From contig JAUPFP010000032.1 of assembly GCA_036925085.1 (NCBI GenBank), positions 825,501 through 889,500 on the forward strand: 64,000 nucleotides of DNA. The letters run 5' to 3'. The notes under the pieces are model-generated. The model had not been told where the DNA came from. It worked only from the letters and a program-made list of their open reading frames with translations, and searched no databases. This stretch comes from Brachycybe producta. Its lineage: Eukaryota > Arthropoda > Diplopoda > Playtdesmida > Andrognathidae. This document shows positions 57,601 through 62,103 of this stretch, piece after piece. Made by a program: the position numbers and the translations under genes. How positions within the stretch are numbered: the stretch's first letter is position 1; each line of letters begins with the position of its first letter.

Positions 57601-60053
57601 CTTCCAAAACTCTCAAGTCTCCCAAGAGTTCTGATACTTCCAAAACTCTCAAGTCTCCTAAGTGTTCTGAGACTTCCAAAACTCTCAAGTCTCCTAAGTG
57701 TTCTGAGACTTCCAAAACTCTCAAGTCTCCTAAGTGTTCTGAGACTTGCAAAACTCTCAAGTCTCCTAAGTGTTCTGAGACTTCCAAAACTCTCAAGTCT
57801 CCTAAGTGTTCTGAGACTTCCAAAACTCTCAAGTCTCCTAAGTGTTCTGAGACTTCCAAAACTATCAATTCTTCCAAAAGTTCTGAGACTTACAAAACTA
57901 TCAAGTCTTCCAAAAGTTCTGAGACTTACAAAATTATCAAGTCTTCCAAACATTCTGAGACTTACAAAACTATCAAGTCTCCTAAGTGTTCTGAGACTTA
58001 CAAAACTATCAAGTCTCCTAAGTGTTCTGAGACTTACAAAACTATCAAGTCTTCCAAACGTTCTGAGACTTACAAAACTATCAAGTCTTCCAAACGTTCT
58101 GAGACTTACAAAACTATCAAGTCTTCCAAACATTCTGAGACTTACAAAACTATCAAGTCTTCCAAACATTCTGAGGCTTACAAAACTATCAAGTCTTCCA
58201 AACATTCTGAGGCTTACAAAACTATCAAGTCTTCCAAACATTCTGAGGCTTACAAAACTATCAAGTCGACCAAACATTCTGAGGCTTACAAAACTATCAA
58301 GTCGACCAAACATTCTGAGACTTACAAAACTCTCAAGTCGACCAAACATTCTGAGACTTACAAAACTCTCATGTCTCCTAAGTGTGCTGAGACTTCCAAA
58401 ACTCTCAAGTCTTCCAAAAGTTCTGAGACTTACAAAACTATCAAGTCGACCAAACATTCTGAGACTTACAAAACTCAAGTCTCCTAAGTGTTCTGAGACT
58501 TACAAAACTCTCAAGTCTCCTAAGTGTTCTGAGACTTCCAAAACTCTCAAGTCTTCCAAAAGTTCTGAGACTTACAAAACTATCAAGTCTTCCAAAAGTT
58601 CTGAGACTTCCAAAACTATCAAGTCTTCCAAAAGTTCTGAGACTTACAAAACTCTCAAGTCTCCTAAAAGTTCTGAGACTTCCAAAACTCTCAAGTCTCC
58701 TAAGTGTTCTGAGACTTCCCAAACTCTCAAGTCTTCCAAAAGTTCTGAGACTTCCAAAACTCTCAAGTCTTCCAAAAGTTCTGAGACTTCCAAAACTCTC
58801 AAGTCTCCTTAGTGTTCTGAGACTTCCAAAACTATCAAATTTTCCAAACATTCTGATACTTCCAAAACTATCAAGTCTTCCAAAAGTTCTGAGACTTACA
58901 AAACTATCAAGTCTCCTAAGTGTTCTGAGACTTCCAAAACTCTCAAGTCTCCCAAGAGTTCTGAGACTTCCAAGACTCTCAAGTCTTCCAAAAGTTCTGA
59001 GACTTCCAAAACTCTCAAGTCTTCCAAAAGTTCTGAGACTTCCAAAACCATCAAGTCTCCTAAGTGTTCTGAGACGTCCAAAACTCTCAAGTCTTCCAAA
59101 AGTTCTGAGACTTCCAAAACTCTCAAGTCTTCCAAAAGTTCTGAGACTTCCAAAACTCAAGTCTCCGAAGAGTTCTGAGACTTACAAAACTCTCAAGTCT
59201 CCCAAGAGTTCTGAGACTTACAAAACTCTCAAGTCTCCGAAGTGTTCTGAGACCTCCAAAACTCTCAAGTCTTCCAAGATTTTTGAGACTTCCAAAACTC
59301 TCAAGTCTCCCAAGAGTTCTGAGACTTACAAAACTCTCAAGTCTCCCAAGAGTTCTGAGACTTATAAAACTCTCAAGTCTTCCAAGAGAGTTCTGAGACT
59401 TCCAAAACTCTCAAGTCTCCCAAGAGTTCTGAGACTTACAAAACTCTCAAGTCTCCCAAGAGTTCTGAGACTTACAAAACTCTCAAGTCTCCCAAGAGTT
59501 CTGAGACTTACAAAACTCTCAAGTCTCTGAAGTGTTCTGAGACCTCCAAAACTCTCAAGTCTTCCAAGATTTTTGAGACTTCCAAAACTCTCAAGTCTCC
59601 CAAGAGTTCTGAGACTTCCAAAACTCTCAAGTCTCCCATAAGTTCTGAGACTTCCAAAACTCTCAAGTCTCCCAAGAGTTCTGAGACTTCCAAAACTCTC
59701 AAGTCTCCCATAAGTTCTGAGACTTCCAAAACTCTCAAGTCTCCCAAGAGTTCTGAGACTTACAAAACTCTCAAGTCTTCCGATTGATTTCCAAGTCCCA
59801 AAATACTTCCAAGTGTCACAAGACTCAAGATTCCAATGTCACCCAATCCTTTTGAATCTTGTAGAGCTTATTCTTCTATAGTTTCTTTGCAGTTTGTTGT
59901 GTCTTTAATGAAAAGAACTTTTAGGTTATTTCTTTTACCATTCTAGTTTCTAACAATTACTTTGAACCCTTTTTTTTCAACTAATTTTCTTCTTAATCCT
60001 ATATTTTCTAGGATGACAAACAACTACCATTCGAATCTCTCCAACTTACTTAA
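39563..60053 (+). CDS. ELAPOR: ELAPOR1/2 homologue (KIAA1324/EIG121 family), 20-exon gene
   Basis: This is a type I membrane protein of the Golgi-endosome-lysosome pathway, linked in vertebrates to autophagy and trafficking. The order of parts is: signal peptide (about 1-20), a Cys-rich ectodomain with growth-factor-receptor-type repeats and a region like the mannose-6-phosphate-receptor homology domain, one transmembrane helix (about 891-911, IIIGTVTVIGFLLLLLVCYF) and a 77-residue acidic tail with YNYKKL, a YxxPhi sorting signal. Family blocks seen include DFHYEFTECD, GTYSLGGGEVYDTWDKLPNGF, GWQVATDYIH, TSYVFTWAFQK, LGDHLIGITT, CPDGTCDGCSFHLVW and CYFWKKNKK. Twenty exons in phase give 2,967 nt (988 aa), against 1,013-1,029 aa for the human proteins. 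The exon 13/14 border is the only uncertain one. Confidence 0.94.
39885..40563. mobile_element. Palindromic MITE family 'GGCCTGTTT', copy 1, intron 1
   Basis: Termini are GGCCTGTTTTCCACT and AATGGAAACAAGGCC. Inner inverted pairs include AGCTAATGCATTTCTATTGG against CTAATAGAAATGCATTAAC. The arms carry a box-A-like word (TAGTTCAAGTGGTAGAGCG) but no B box. Copy 2 is at 50711-52098. Confidence 0.7.
40567..41054. mobile_element. Palindromic family 'ACTAGAAT', copy 2, intron 1
   Basis: Ends are GGTGGCTTTATAGATA and TTATCTGTAGAGCCACC. The inner blocks AAACTAGAAGGGTAAAAGATG and CAACTATTCTAGTTTCG are inverted. It directly abuts the previous MITE. Confidence 0.65.
41298..41418 (+). CDS. ELAPOR: ELAPOR exon 2
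   Basis: Residues 31-71: DFHYEFTECDQYGGRWRVSV then PYPGRCTGG, matching the human [20 protein letters not shown] block. The acceptor is a tandem TAGCAG. Use of the first AG would add one Gln without changing frame. The donor is TGCA|GTGGGT, phase 1. Confidence 0.93.
41466..41888 (+). repeat. 18-bp tandem repeat (TTCGAGCGAGTGCCAGCC), intron 2
   Basis: About 23 units with variants in the last six bases (GTGCCAG, GAGCTAG). Period 18 leaves both strands open, which gives spurious ORFs. Confidence 0.92.
41916..42126 (+). CDS. ELAPOR: ELAPOR exon 3
   Basis: Residues 71-141: TTACEAGRFLNISSLNCETC, LPGTYSLGGGEVYDTWDKLP, NGFRVIHEN. It matches the human [24 protein letters not shown] block. It ends TCACA|GTATGT in phase 2. 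Confidence 0.95.
42136..42362 (+). repeat. 16-bp tandem repeat (CGGTTATCGGAACCGT), intron 3
   Basis: About 13 degenerate 16-bp units begin 10 bp after the exon 3 donor. The repeat is GC-rich and purine-pyrimidine balanced. Confidence 0.9.
42420..42567 (+). CDS. ELAPOR: ELAPOR exon 4
   Basis: Residues 141-190: FGWIPHGDFIYSQSASCTSV then GRLIYTYQYTDDSIVFLFQ. It matches the human KWVPRGDYIAS ... VNFEYYYPDSSIIFEFF block. Phase 0 at its end. Confidence 0.95.
42648..42846 (+). CDS. ELAPOR: ELAPOR exon 5
   Basis: Residues 191-257: VQNDQCLPVDEVEQSRW, GKWRTLTVPLKAGLNILQWK and VLIKTIKITG. It matches the human VQNDQCQPNADDSRW and GNNVLYWRT blocks. It ends in phase 1. Confidence 0.95.
43046..43576. mobile_element. 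Palindromic family 'ACTAGAAT', copy 3, intron 5
   Basis: The best-preserved ends of the family: GTGGCTGAATAGATA and TATCTATTCAGCCAC. Inner inverted blocks are as in the other copies. Confidence 0.72.
43669..43815 (+). CDS. ELAPOR: ELAPOR exon 6
   Basis: Residues 257-306: LAYTSGCVLCPNGTFSSGES then CRDCSINTFSHRGSSRCTKC, Cys-rich repeats matching human [20 protein letters not shown]. It ends in phase 1. Confidence 0.95.
43856..44069. mobile_element. hAT-like MITE 'ACAGGCAA', copy a, intron 6
   Basis: Termini are ACAGGCAAATAGAAAACGGG and CCCGTTTTCTAATTGCCTGT. It is a 214-bp palindrome with two AAGGGCGGAGC blocks. A perfect 8-bp duplication TGTTTTTC flanks it (43848-43855, 44070-44077). Confidence 0.88.
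44085..44874. mobile_element. Palindromic family 'ACTAGAAT', copy 4, interrupted, intron 6
   Basis: The copy is split by a MITE at 44151-44372 and cut at its right end by an LTR-like sequence at 44875. It keeps GTGTTTTAGAAACTAGAATAG and ACCATTCTAGTTTAG as inverted inner blocks. Confidence 0.6.
44151..44372. mobile_element. hAT-like MITE 'ACAGGCAA', copy b, nested
   Basis: Ends are GACAGGCAATTAGAAATCGG and GATTTCTAATTGCCTGT. A perfect 8-bp duplication CCACTGGA (44143-44150, 44373-44380) proves insertion into the ACTAGAAT-family copy around it. Confidence 0.9.
44875..45719 (-). mobile_element. Probable LTR on the minus strand, intron 6
   Basis: Read on the minus strand it starts TGTCACCCCTCTG and ends GGTTCGTTACA, with TATAAAAGGCCGTG near 45400 and AATAAA near 45230. 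Flanks do not show a clean duplication, so it may be a truncated 3' end with some internal sequence to the right (45720-45838). Confidence 0.5.
45943..46682. mobile_element. 740-bp inverted-repeat element, intron 6
   Basis: Long arms pair GCAAAGTTACTTCGAAAAATC with the end GATTTTTCAAAGTAATTTTGC. ACTCTTATGTTAAACTCCATTG in the left arm (shown in part) recurs inverted near 46400. A left-half copy lies at 54490-54900. Confidence 0.8.
47105..47193 (+). CDS. ELAPOR: ELAPOR exon 7
   Basis: Residues 306-335: GQGAASCKRKLPCMEKDYYL then IYDQCDSHKQ, matching human [23 protein letters not shown]. Phase 0 at its end. Confidence 0.94.
47328..48205 (+). repeat. ~29-31-bp tandem repeat (TTTTCACCTAAATGATAGTA), intron 7
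   Basis: Full units with AGTACACCTAACC fill 47328-47780. A diverged continuation based on TTTCACCTAAA runs up to the exon 8 acceptor. The period is not a multiple of three. Confidence 0.88.
48215..48395 (+). CDS. ELAPOR: ELAPOR exon 8
   Basis: Residues 336-396: TTLHYKWFQPKICDDSAPGS, VSLPPSKYEVSCPRCNPGMH then CVFCPTNHFSNGQN. It matches human [22 protein letters not shown] and CPPCNPGFF. It ends in phase 1. Confidence 0.95.
48476..48580 (+). CDS. ELAPOR: ELAPOR exon 9
   Basis: Residues 396-431: ECTRCPPSTTPDYRYEFYIW then NSMPPTMESSC, matching human [28 protein letters not shown]. The donor is ACTG|GTAGGA. Confidence 0.94.
48700..49190 (+). repeat. TTTAGGGCAAATG(G/T)C minisatellite, intron 9
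   Basis: About 20 irregular units of 22-28 bp alternate AGGGCAAATG(T/G)CT with AGGACAA(G/C)TGTCTGT. The same core forms a separate array in intron 17. Confidence 0.88.
49312..49529 (+). CDS. ELAPOR: ELAPOR exon 10
   Basis: Residues 431-503: NGWQVATDYIHSSLGNDNDA, YLILEMRVEGFRTSEAV and SFAFELICIGSCEFVFMQ. It matches human [23 protein letters not shown] and FVFETLCSVNCELYFM. Phase 0 at its end. Confidence 0.95.
49688..49884. mobile_element. Small foldback element, intron 10
   Basis: Perfect 16-bp ends GTTGTCACCTCACATT and AATGTGAGGTGACAAC. Inner inverted pair AATACATGTATTCCCTA against AGGGAATACATGTATTTG. About 197 bp, noncoding. Confidence 0.78.
50078..50352 (+). CDS. ELAPOR: ELAPOR exon 11
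   Basis: Residues 504-595: QQYTYIITQNTSYVFTWAFQ then KIIWVNLTNTIDGGASQCET, matching human KQSYTYIIEENTTTSFTWAF and INVTNVMNGVAS. The acceptor is TTTTACGAAAG|G. It ends AACAG|GTTCGT in phase 2. Confidence 0.94.
50484..50693 (+). CDS. ELAPOR: ELAPOR exon 12
   Basis: Residues 595-665: CISCPAGNYIDDNSTECRKC, PPNTIPYNMKTCQPCGFGLK and ICYSDCTIEASEGTNRSYNF. It matches human [21 protein letters not shown] and LCYNDCTF. It ends in phase 2. Confidence 0.95.
50711..52098. mobile_element. Palindromic MITE family 'GGCCTGTTT', copy 2, split by a solo LTR
   Basis: Ends are GGCCCTGTTTACAATGG and TACAGTGGAAACAAAAC. The interior aligns with copy 1 (AGCTAAACTGGTAGAGCGA ... GTGTGGTTTTCTCACTTCAA) once the 814-bp insertion is removed. 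Confidence 0.72.
51062..51875 (-). mobile_element. Solo LTR inserted in the MITE, intron 12
   Basis: An 814-bp GC-rich sequence with TG...CA ends on either strand and a 4-bp duplication CGAG (51058-51061, 51876-51879). On the minus strand AATAAA lies near 51435, so the LTR probably reads minus (TGTGGCAACC ... GACGTTACA). The uninterrupted copy at about 40355 serves as the empty site. ORFs inside are not retained genes. Confidence 0.82.
52159..52288 (+). CDS. ELAPOR: ELAPOR exon 13
   Basis: Residues 665-708: FHQVFGRKLFTSSGTEFSHV, YNISLCGEMGQHRTSCINNI, TSH. It matches human [22 protein letters not shown] and CTDNVTD. I chose the donor CAT|GTTAGT. An alternative at 52330 keeps frame but leaves a 40-bp intron. 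Confidence 0.85.
52371..52477 (+). CDS. ELAPOR: ELAPOR exon 14
   Basis: Residues 709-744: YHSTICRSTLIPMEDM then NSVTNLAAQSV, aligned with human ITAYVCQAVIIPPEVTG...VSSQPVS. The exact start is uncertain by a few codons because two in-frame AG sites exist (52370 and about 52382). The donor is GTGAG|GTAAGT. Confidence 0.78.
52655..53340 (+). repeat. AAAAATCGAAAT repeat region, intron 14
   Basis: About four ~125-bp units each hold AAATATCCAGAAAAATCGAAA, TGATTTTAATGATAAATAAA and AAAAAATTGAGAAAAATCG. One inverted copy lies near 52760-52810. Confidence 0.82.
53412..53491 (+). CDS. ELAPOR: ELAPOR exon 15
   Basis: Residues 744-771: SLGDHLIGITTSSMLANIS, matching human SLADRLIGVTTDMTLDGIT. The acceptor TTTTTAG|C completes Ser with exon 14. 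It ends CCTG|GTAATG in phase 1. Confidence 0.93.
53541..53740. repeat. Half copy of the intron 5 foldback family, intron 15
   Basis: GAAGAAATAGCAAAAA, TTGTTAGTAGCAAAATGTCAA and AAAAATGTTGGTAGCAT align with 11298-11450 next to the BLTP3 satellite. Confidence 0.65.
53839..54320. mobile_element. hAT-like MITE, copy 2, carrying a minisatellite, intron 15
   Basis: Ends TAGTGCTCGGATTTTTATGC and GCATAAAAATCCGAATCCTA match copy 1 at 10940-11217. The flanking 8 bp agree only in part (ATAATGAT, ATTAGCAT). It is about 200 bp longer than copy 1, mostly because of an internal 15-bp array. Confidence 0.75.
54043..54190 (+). repeat. 15-bp tandem repeat (GTCTAACGTTTGAAA) inside the MITE
   Basis: About ten near-identical units lie inside the MITE and are absent from the other MITE copy. 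Confidence 0.92.
54368..54404 (+). CDS. ELAPOR: ELAPOR exon 16 (micro-exon)
   Basis: A 37-nt exon encoding GEDELHFFYMSP (residues 771-783), matching human GIPDVIFFYRS. Acceptor AATACAG|G, donor CCAAT|GTAAGT. Phases fit both neighbours. Confidence 0.9.
54490..54900 (+). mobile_element. Half copy of the 740-bp inverted-repeat element, intron 16
   Basis: It aligns with 45955-46365, including AAGAGCGCTAGCATCGTTTT and AACACATTGG(A/C)GCACGTGCTG. The right arm is missing. Confidence 0.75.
54930..55110 (+). repeat. AAATCGA repeat with C- and G-runs, intron 16
   Basis: AATCGA-type words flank a run of 12 C (near 54990) and an inverted partner with a G-run (near 55040), so the region can fold back. 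Confidence 0.65.
55231..55417 (+). CDS. ELAPOR: ELAPOR exon 17
   Basis: Residues 783-845: TTRSCPNGRSSTITLRCN, GSILLPTSCPDGTCDGCSFH and LVWLSLYACPICSDNELE. It matches human CSSGRSTTIRVRC and [24 protein letters not shown]. Phase 0 at its end. Confidence 0.96.
55487..55925 (+). repeat. TTTAGGGCAAA / TTTAGAGCAAATGTC minisatellite, intron 17
   Basis: Units of 15 bp alternate GGGCAAACTTCTTTA and GAGCAAATGTCTTTA, making 30-bp dimers. It is the same core as in intron 9. The open frame across it is a period-of-three artefact. Confidence 0.9.
55960..56207 (+). repeat. 21-bp tandem repeat (AATTTTTGAAATTTTTCTTGA), intron 17
   Basis: About 11 units lie about 85 bp upstream of the exon 18 acceptor. Both strands are open because 21 is a multiple of three. 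Confidence 0.93.
56290..56501 (+). CDS. ELAPOR: ELAPOR exon 18 (membrane anchor)
   Basis: Residues 846-916: VVAGDCLNGIQSIYYIAPNE, CRLPVSLEGI, then the transmembrane helix IIIGTVTVIGFLLLLLVCYF and WKKNKK stop-transfer. It matches human IVSSCVAGIQKTTYVW and CYFWKKNQK. The acceptor has a weak pyrimidine tract. Confidence 0.94.
56590..56767 (+). CDS. ELAPOR: ELAPOR exon 19 (cytoplasmic tail)
   Basis: Residues 916-975: LAYNYKKLVQSTTVKEEELI, PAESCALHDDEEDHFDSIQF and FLRKLKSMSGSK. It matches human YKYSKLVM ... AADSCAIMEGEDVEDD. YNYKKL is a candidate YxxPhi sorting signal. Confidence 0.95.
56768..57065 (+). other. Intron 19, proximal part
   Basis: About 300 bp of intron before the 36-bp array. I see no gene here. 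Confidence 0.4.
57066..59786 (+). repeat. 36-bp minisatellite of about 75 units, intron 19
   Basis: The unit is AAGTCTTCCAAAAGTTCTGA followed by GACTTCCAAAACTCTC, with variants CCTAAGTGT, CCCAAGAGT and ACAAAACTAT. Period 36 leaves several frames open (to 484 codons on the minus strand and 363 on the plus). Frames shift where a unit has an indel (near 58477 and 59158), which argues against coding. Confidence 0.95.
60012..60053 (+). CDS. ELAPOR: ELAPOR exon 20 (terminal)
   Basis: A 42-nt last exon, DDKQLPFESLQLT and a TAA stop (residues 976-988), comparable to human DGFDSVPLKTSS. The acceptor is TTTTCTAG|G. Confidence 0.87.
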   Translation, partial: DDKQLPFESLQLT

Positions 60054-60171
60054 AATTTCTACTTTTTAAACAAATCTCAACGCAACTTTTAAGGTGTTTT
60101 TTTTATTAAATGTCAAATTAATTATTTGTGTATTCTTATATATTTGCATTGTCTATATGGAGATTATATTT

Positions 60172-60230
60172 AATAAATTAATTATTAATATAAATAAATG
60201 GTTTCCTTTTTTTATATGAATCTCAATAAA
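60172..60230 (+). terminator. Candidate ELAPOR polyadenylation signals
   Basis: AATAAA occurs at 60172, 60193 and about 60226, 120-175 bp after the stop. Which one is used cannot be told from sequence. Confidence 0.45.
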
Positions 60231-60519
60231 TATTTATTTGATTTAAAAACCTGTTTTAATTTAAAAATTATTTTAAACGAAAAATTCGTAATATTTTTAA
60301 TTATTTTAATATTTTTCATTAAGTATACGAAAATGAACTTTGTTTTAAAAATTCATTAATAAAGGTTATTAAGGGTTTTTTTTAAATGGTAGTCTTAATT
60401 AAGGTGTTTTTCAAGTTTGTTTGTTTTTAAAAAAAATTACAGTTTACAAATTATTAATTGATAATTTTCAATATTTACATTAAAATCATTTAAATGTGAT
60501 TAATTAGATTTTGAAATTT

Positions 60520-60640
60520 TTTTTATTAATTTTTTCTATTTTTTTCTACTAATTTATTCTAGTTTTTTTTTTCTACTAATTTATTCTAGTTTTTTTTCTA
60601 CTAATTTATTCTAGTTTTTTCTACTAATTTATTCTAGTTT
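60520..60640 (+). repeat. ~24-bp repeat (TACTAATTTATTCTAGTTTTT)
   Basis: About five units vary in T-run length. The last unit overlaps the stop codon of the minus-strand exon below. Confidence 0.8.
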
Positions 60641-60789
60641 TTTCTAAAGTAAACATAATGAACATTGTGGCCCTCCAGGCTCCATAGCCCTTTCAGCGGG
60701 CCCAGATGATTGCGATAGACGTTCCGGCCGGCCGGCACGTTAGTACCAATCGAATTCATATAGAAACATGGTGTAGGAAAATAAGGTAT
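60634..60789 (-). CDS. Terminal exon of an unidentified convergent gene
   Basis: On the minus strand a good acceptor (TTTGTTTTAGTTTGCAG|A) opens 51 codons and a stop: IPYFPTPCFYMNSIGTNVPA, then GRNVYRNHLGPLKGLWSLEG and HNVHYVYFRKN. The stretch is GC-rich and free of low complexity, unlike everything around it, and joins in phase 0 to a candidate exon 122 bp upstream. I do not recognise the protein. It ends about 580 bp from the ELAPOR stop, so the two genes converge. Confidence 0.5.
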   Translation of the reverse strand: MPYFPTPCFYMNSIGTNVPAGRNVYRNHLGPLKGLWSLEGHNVHYVYFRKN

Positions 60790-60911
60790 CTGCAAACTAA
60801 AACAAAAAAATGAAAATCACCAAAGTTAATTTTAACGAAAATGTTGGTGTTTCGAACCATAAAGAGTAGAACCCGCTCGAAAACGACCATTTCGCCGATG
60901 GTAAGACTCAC

Positions 60912-60959
60912 GGGTTGGAGCCGAAAGTTGTTTATGTATTCCGTAGTCAGATGAATCGC
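60912..60959 (-). CDS. Candidate penultimate exon of the convergent gene
   Basis: A 48-nt minus-strand segment between AAAATTAG and GTGAGT encodes AIHLTTEYINNFRLQP, phase 0 at both ends. An ATT-repeat tract lies just upstream in the place of the pyrimidine tract. It rests only on splice signals and phase. Confidence 0.35.
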
Positions 60960-60965
60960 CTAATT

Positions 60966-60966
<1 letters not shown>

Positions 60967-61009
<43 letters not shown>

Positions 61010-61011
61010 TT
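60967..61011 (+). repeat. AAT trinucleotide microsatellite
   Basis: About 14 AAT units. Confidence 0.95.
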
Positions 61012-61149
61012 ATTCGAAACAACAAAATACAAAGAATAAGTTGAAATCAAGGAATTTATTGAATGAAATCAAGAAATGTTTTAATTTTTCTAATAATTTC
61101 TTGGTTTTTAACTCAATTAACGAGTAATGTTCTTTTTTTTTATCAGAAA

Positions 61150-61600
61150 AGTAGTGATGGCGATGTTTCGGAAAAAATCGAAATCGGTCCGACATTTTTT
61201 TAAAAAAAATTGATTTTTAACGATATATTGAAAAAAATCGAAAACAATCAAATAATCAAAAAAATTAATAAATTGAAGAAAAATCGATTTGTAACGAATA
61301 TATCGAAAAAAATCGAAAACATTGAGAGACAAATCGAGTAATAGAAAAACATTGAAAAATCGAAATAAGCTTATCGAAAAAAATCAAAAAATTAAAAAAT
61401 GGAAGAAACGAAAAAGTCGAAAAAAATCGAAAAAAGTTGAAAAAAGTCGAAAAAATCGAAAAAACGAAAAAGTCGAAAAAAATCGAAAAAACGAAAGTCG
61501 AAAAAAATCGAAAACAGTGAGAGAAAAAAACCGAAAAAATCGAAATATAAAAAAGGGAAGAATCGAAATATGAAAAACCCGAAAATAGAAATATCGACAA
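61150..61600 (+). repeat. AAAAAATCGAAAA repeat region
   Basis: The same low-complexity family as in BLTP3 intron 12 and ELAPOR introns 14 and 16. Open antisense frames here are Phe-rich artefacts. Confidence 0.82.
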
Positions 61601-62103
61601 TTACAGAGAAAACTGTATATATAATACTGTATTTCAAAGATGTTATTTCATTTTTAATATAAACTGAAAGTCTAGTAGGCTCATAGTCATTAGTGTTAGA
61701 CAAAGAAAACTTGAAATAATAAAATTCTAAAGGCCGCCTTATACTTCATTCTTTTTATTCCATTTTGTTCCTTTCCGTTCTGTCTGTTCAGTTCATTTAG
61801 TTCATGTCAATGGAAAGCTCATATACTATCAGTGACTAAACTGAACAGCATGAACAACTGACCAATAAGAAACACAGAGGGCAAATCTTAGGGGAAAATA
61901 GGATATTGAAACTGGCAACATAATTATTTAATAAAATACAAAGAGATGGAGGGGTTAAAGGCGACAAATGTATTTTCAGCGCCCCCAAACTGTTACACAG
62001 GGAACTATTTGACGCCATGACAGTGTGAGGCAGAAAACGAAGCATGGTGTACAGGTGTGTGTGTGTCATTTTCGTTAATAGTTTTTATTCACAAGCAAAT
62101 AAA
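61601..62103 (+). other. Spacer before the THAP element
   Basis: I see no gene here. If the transposon has a left terminal inverted repeat it should be here, but the right end is outside the window so it cannot be paired. Confidence 0.35.

Noticed and set aside
57024..59747. Long ORFs on both strands (484, 363, 239 and 142 codons) in ELAPOR intron 19
   Set aside because: Period-36 minisatellite. Open frames overlap on both strands and break at unit indels.
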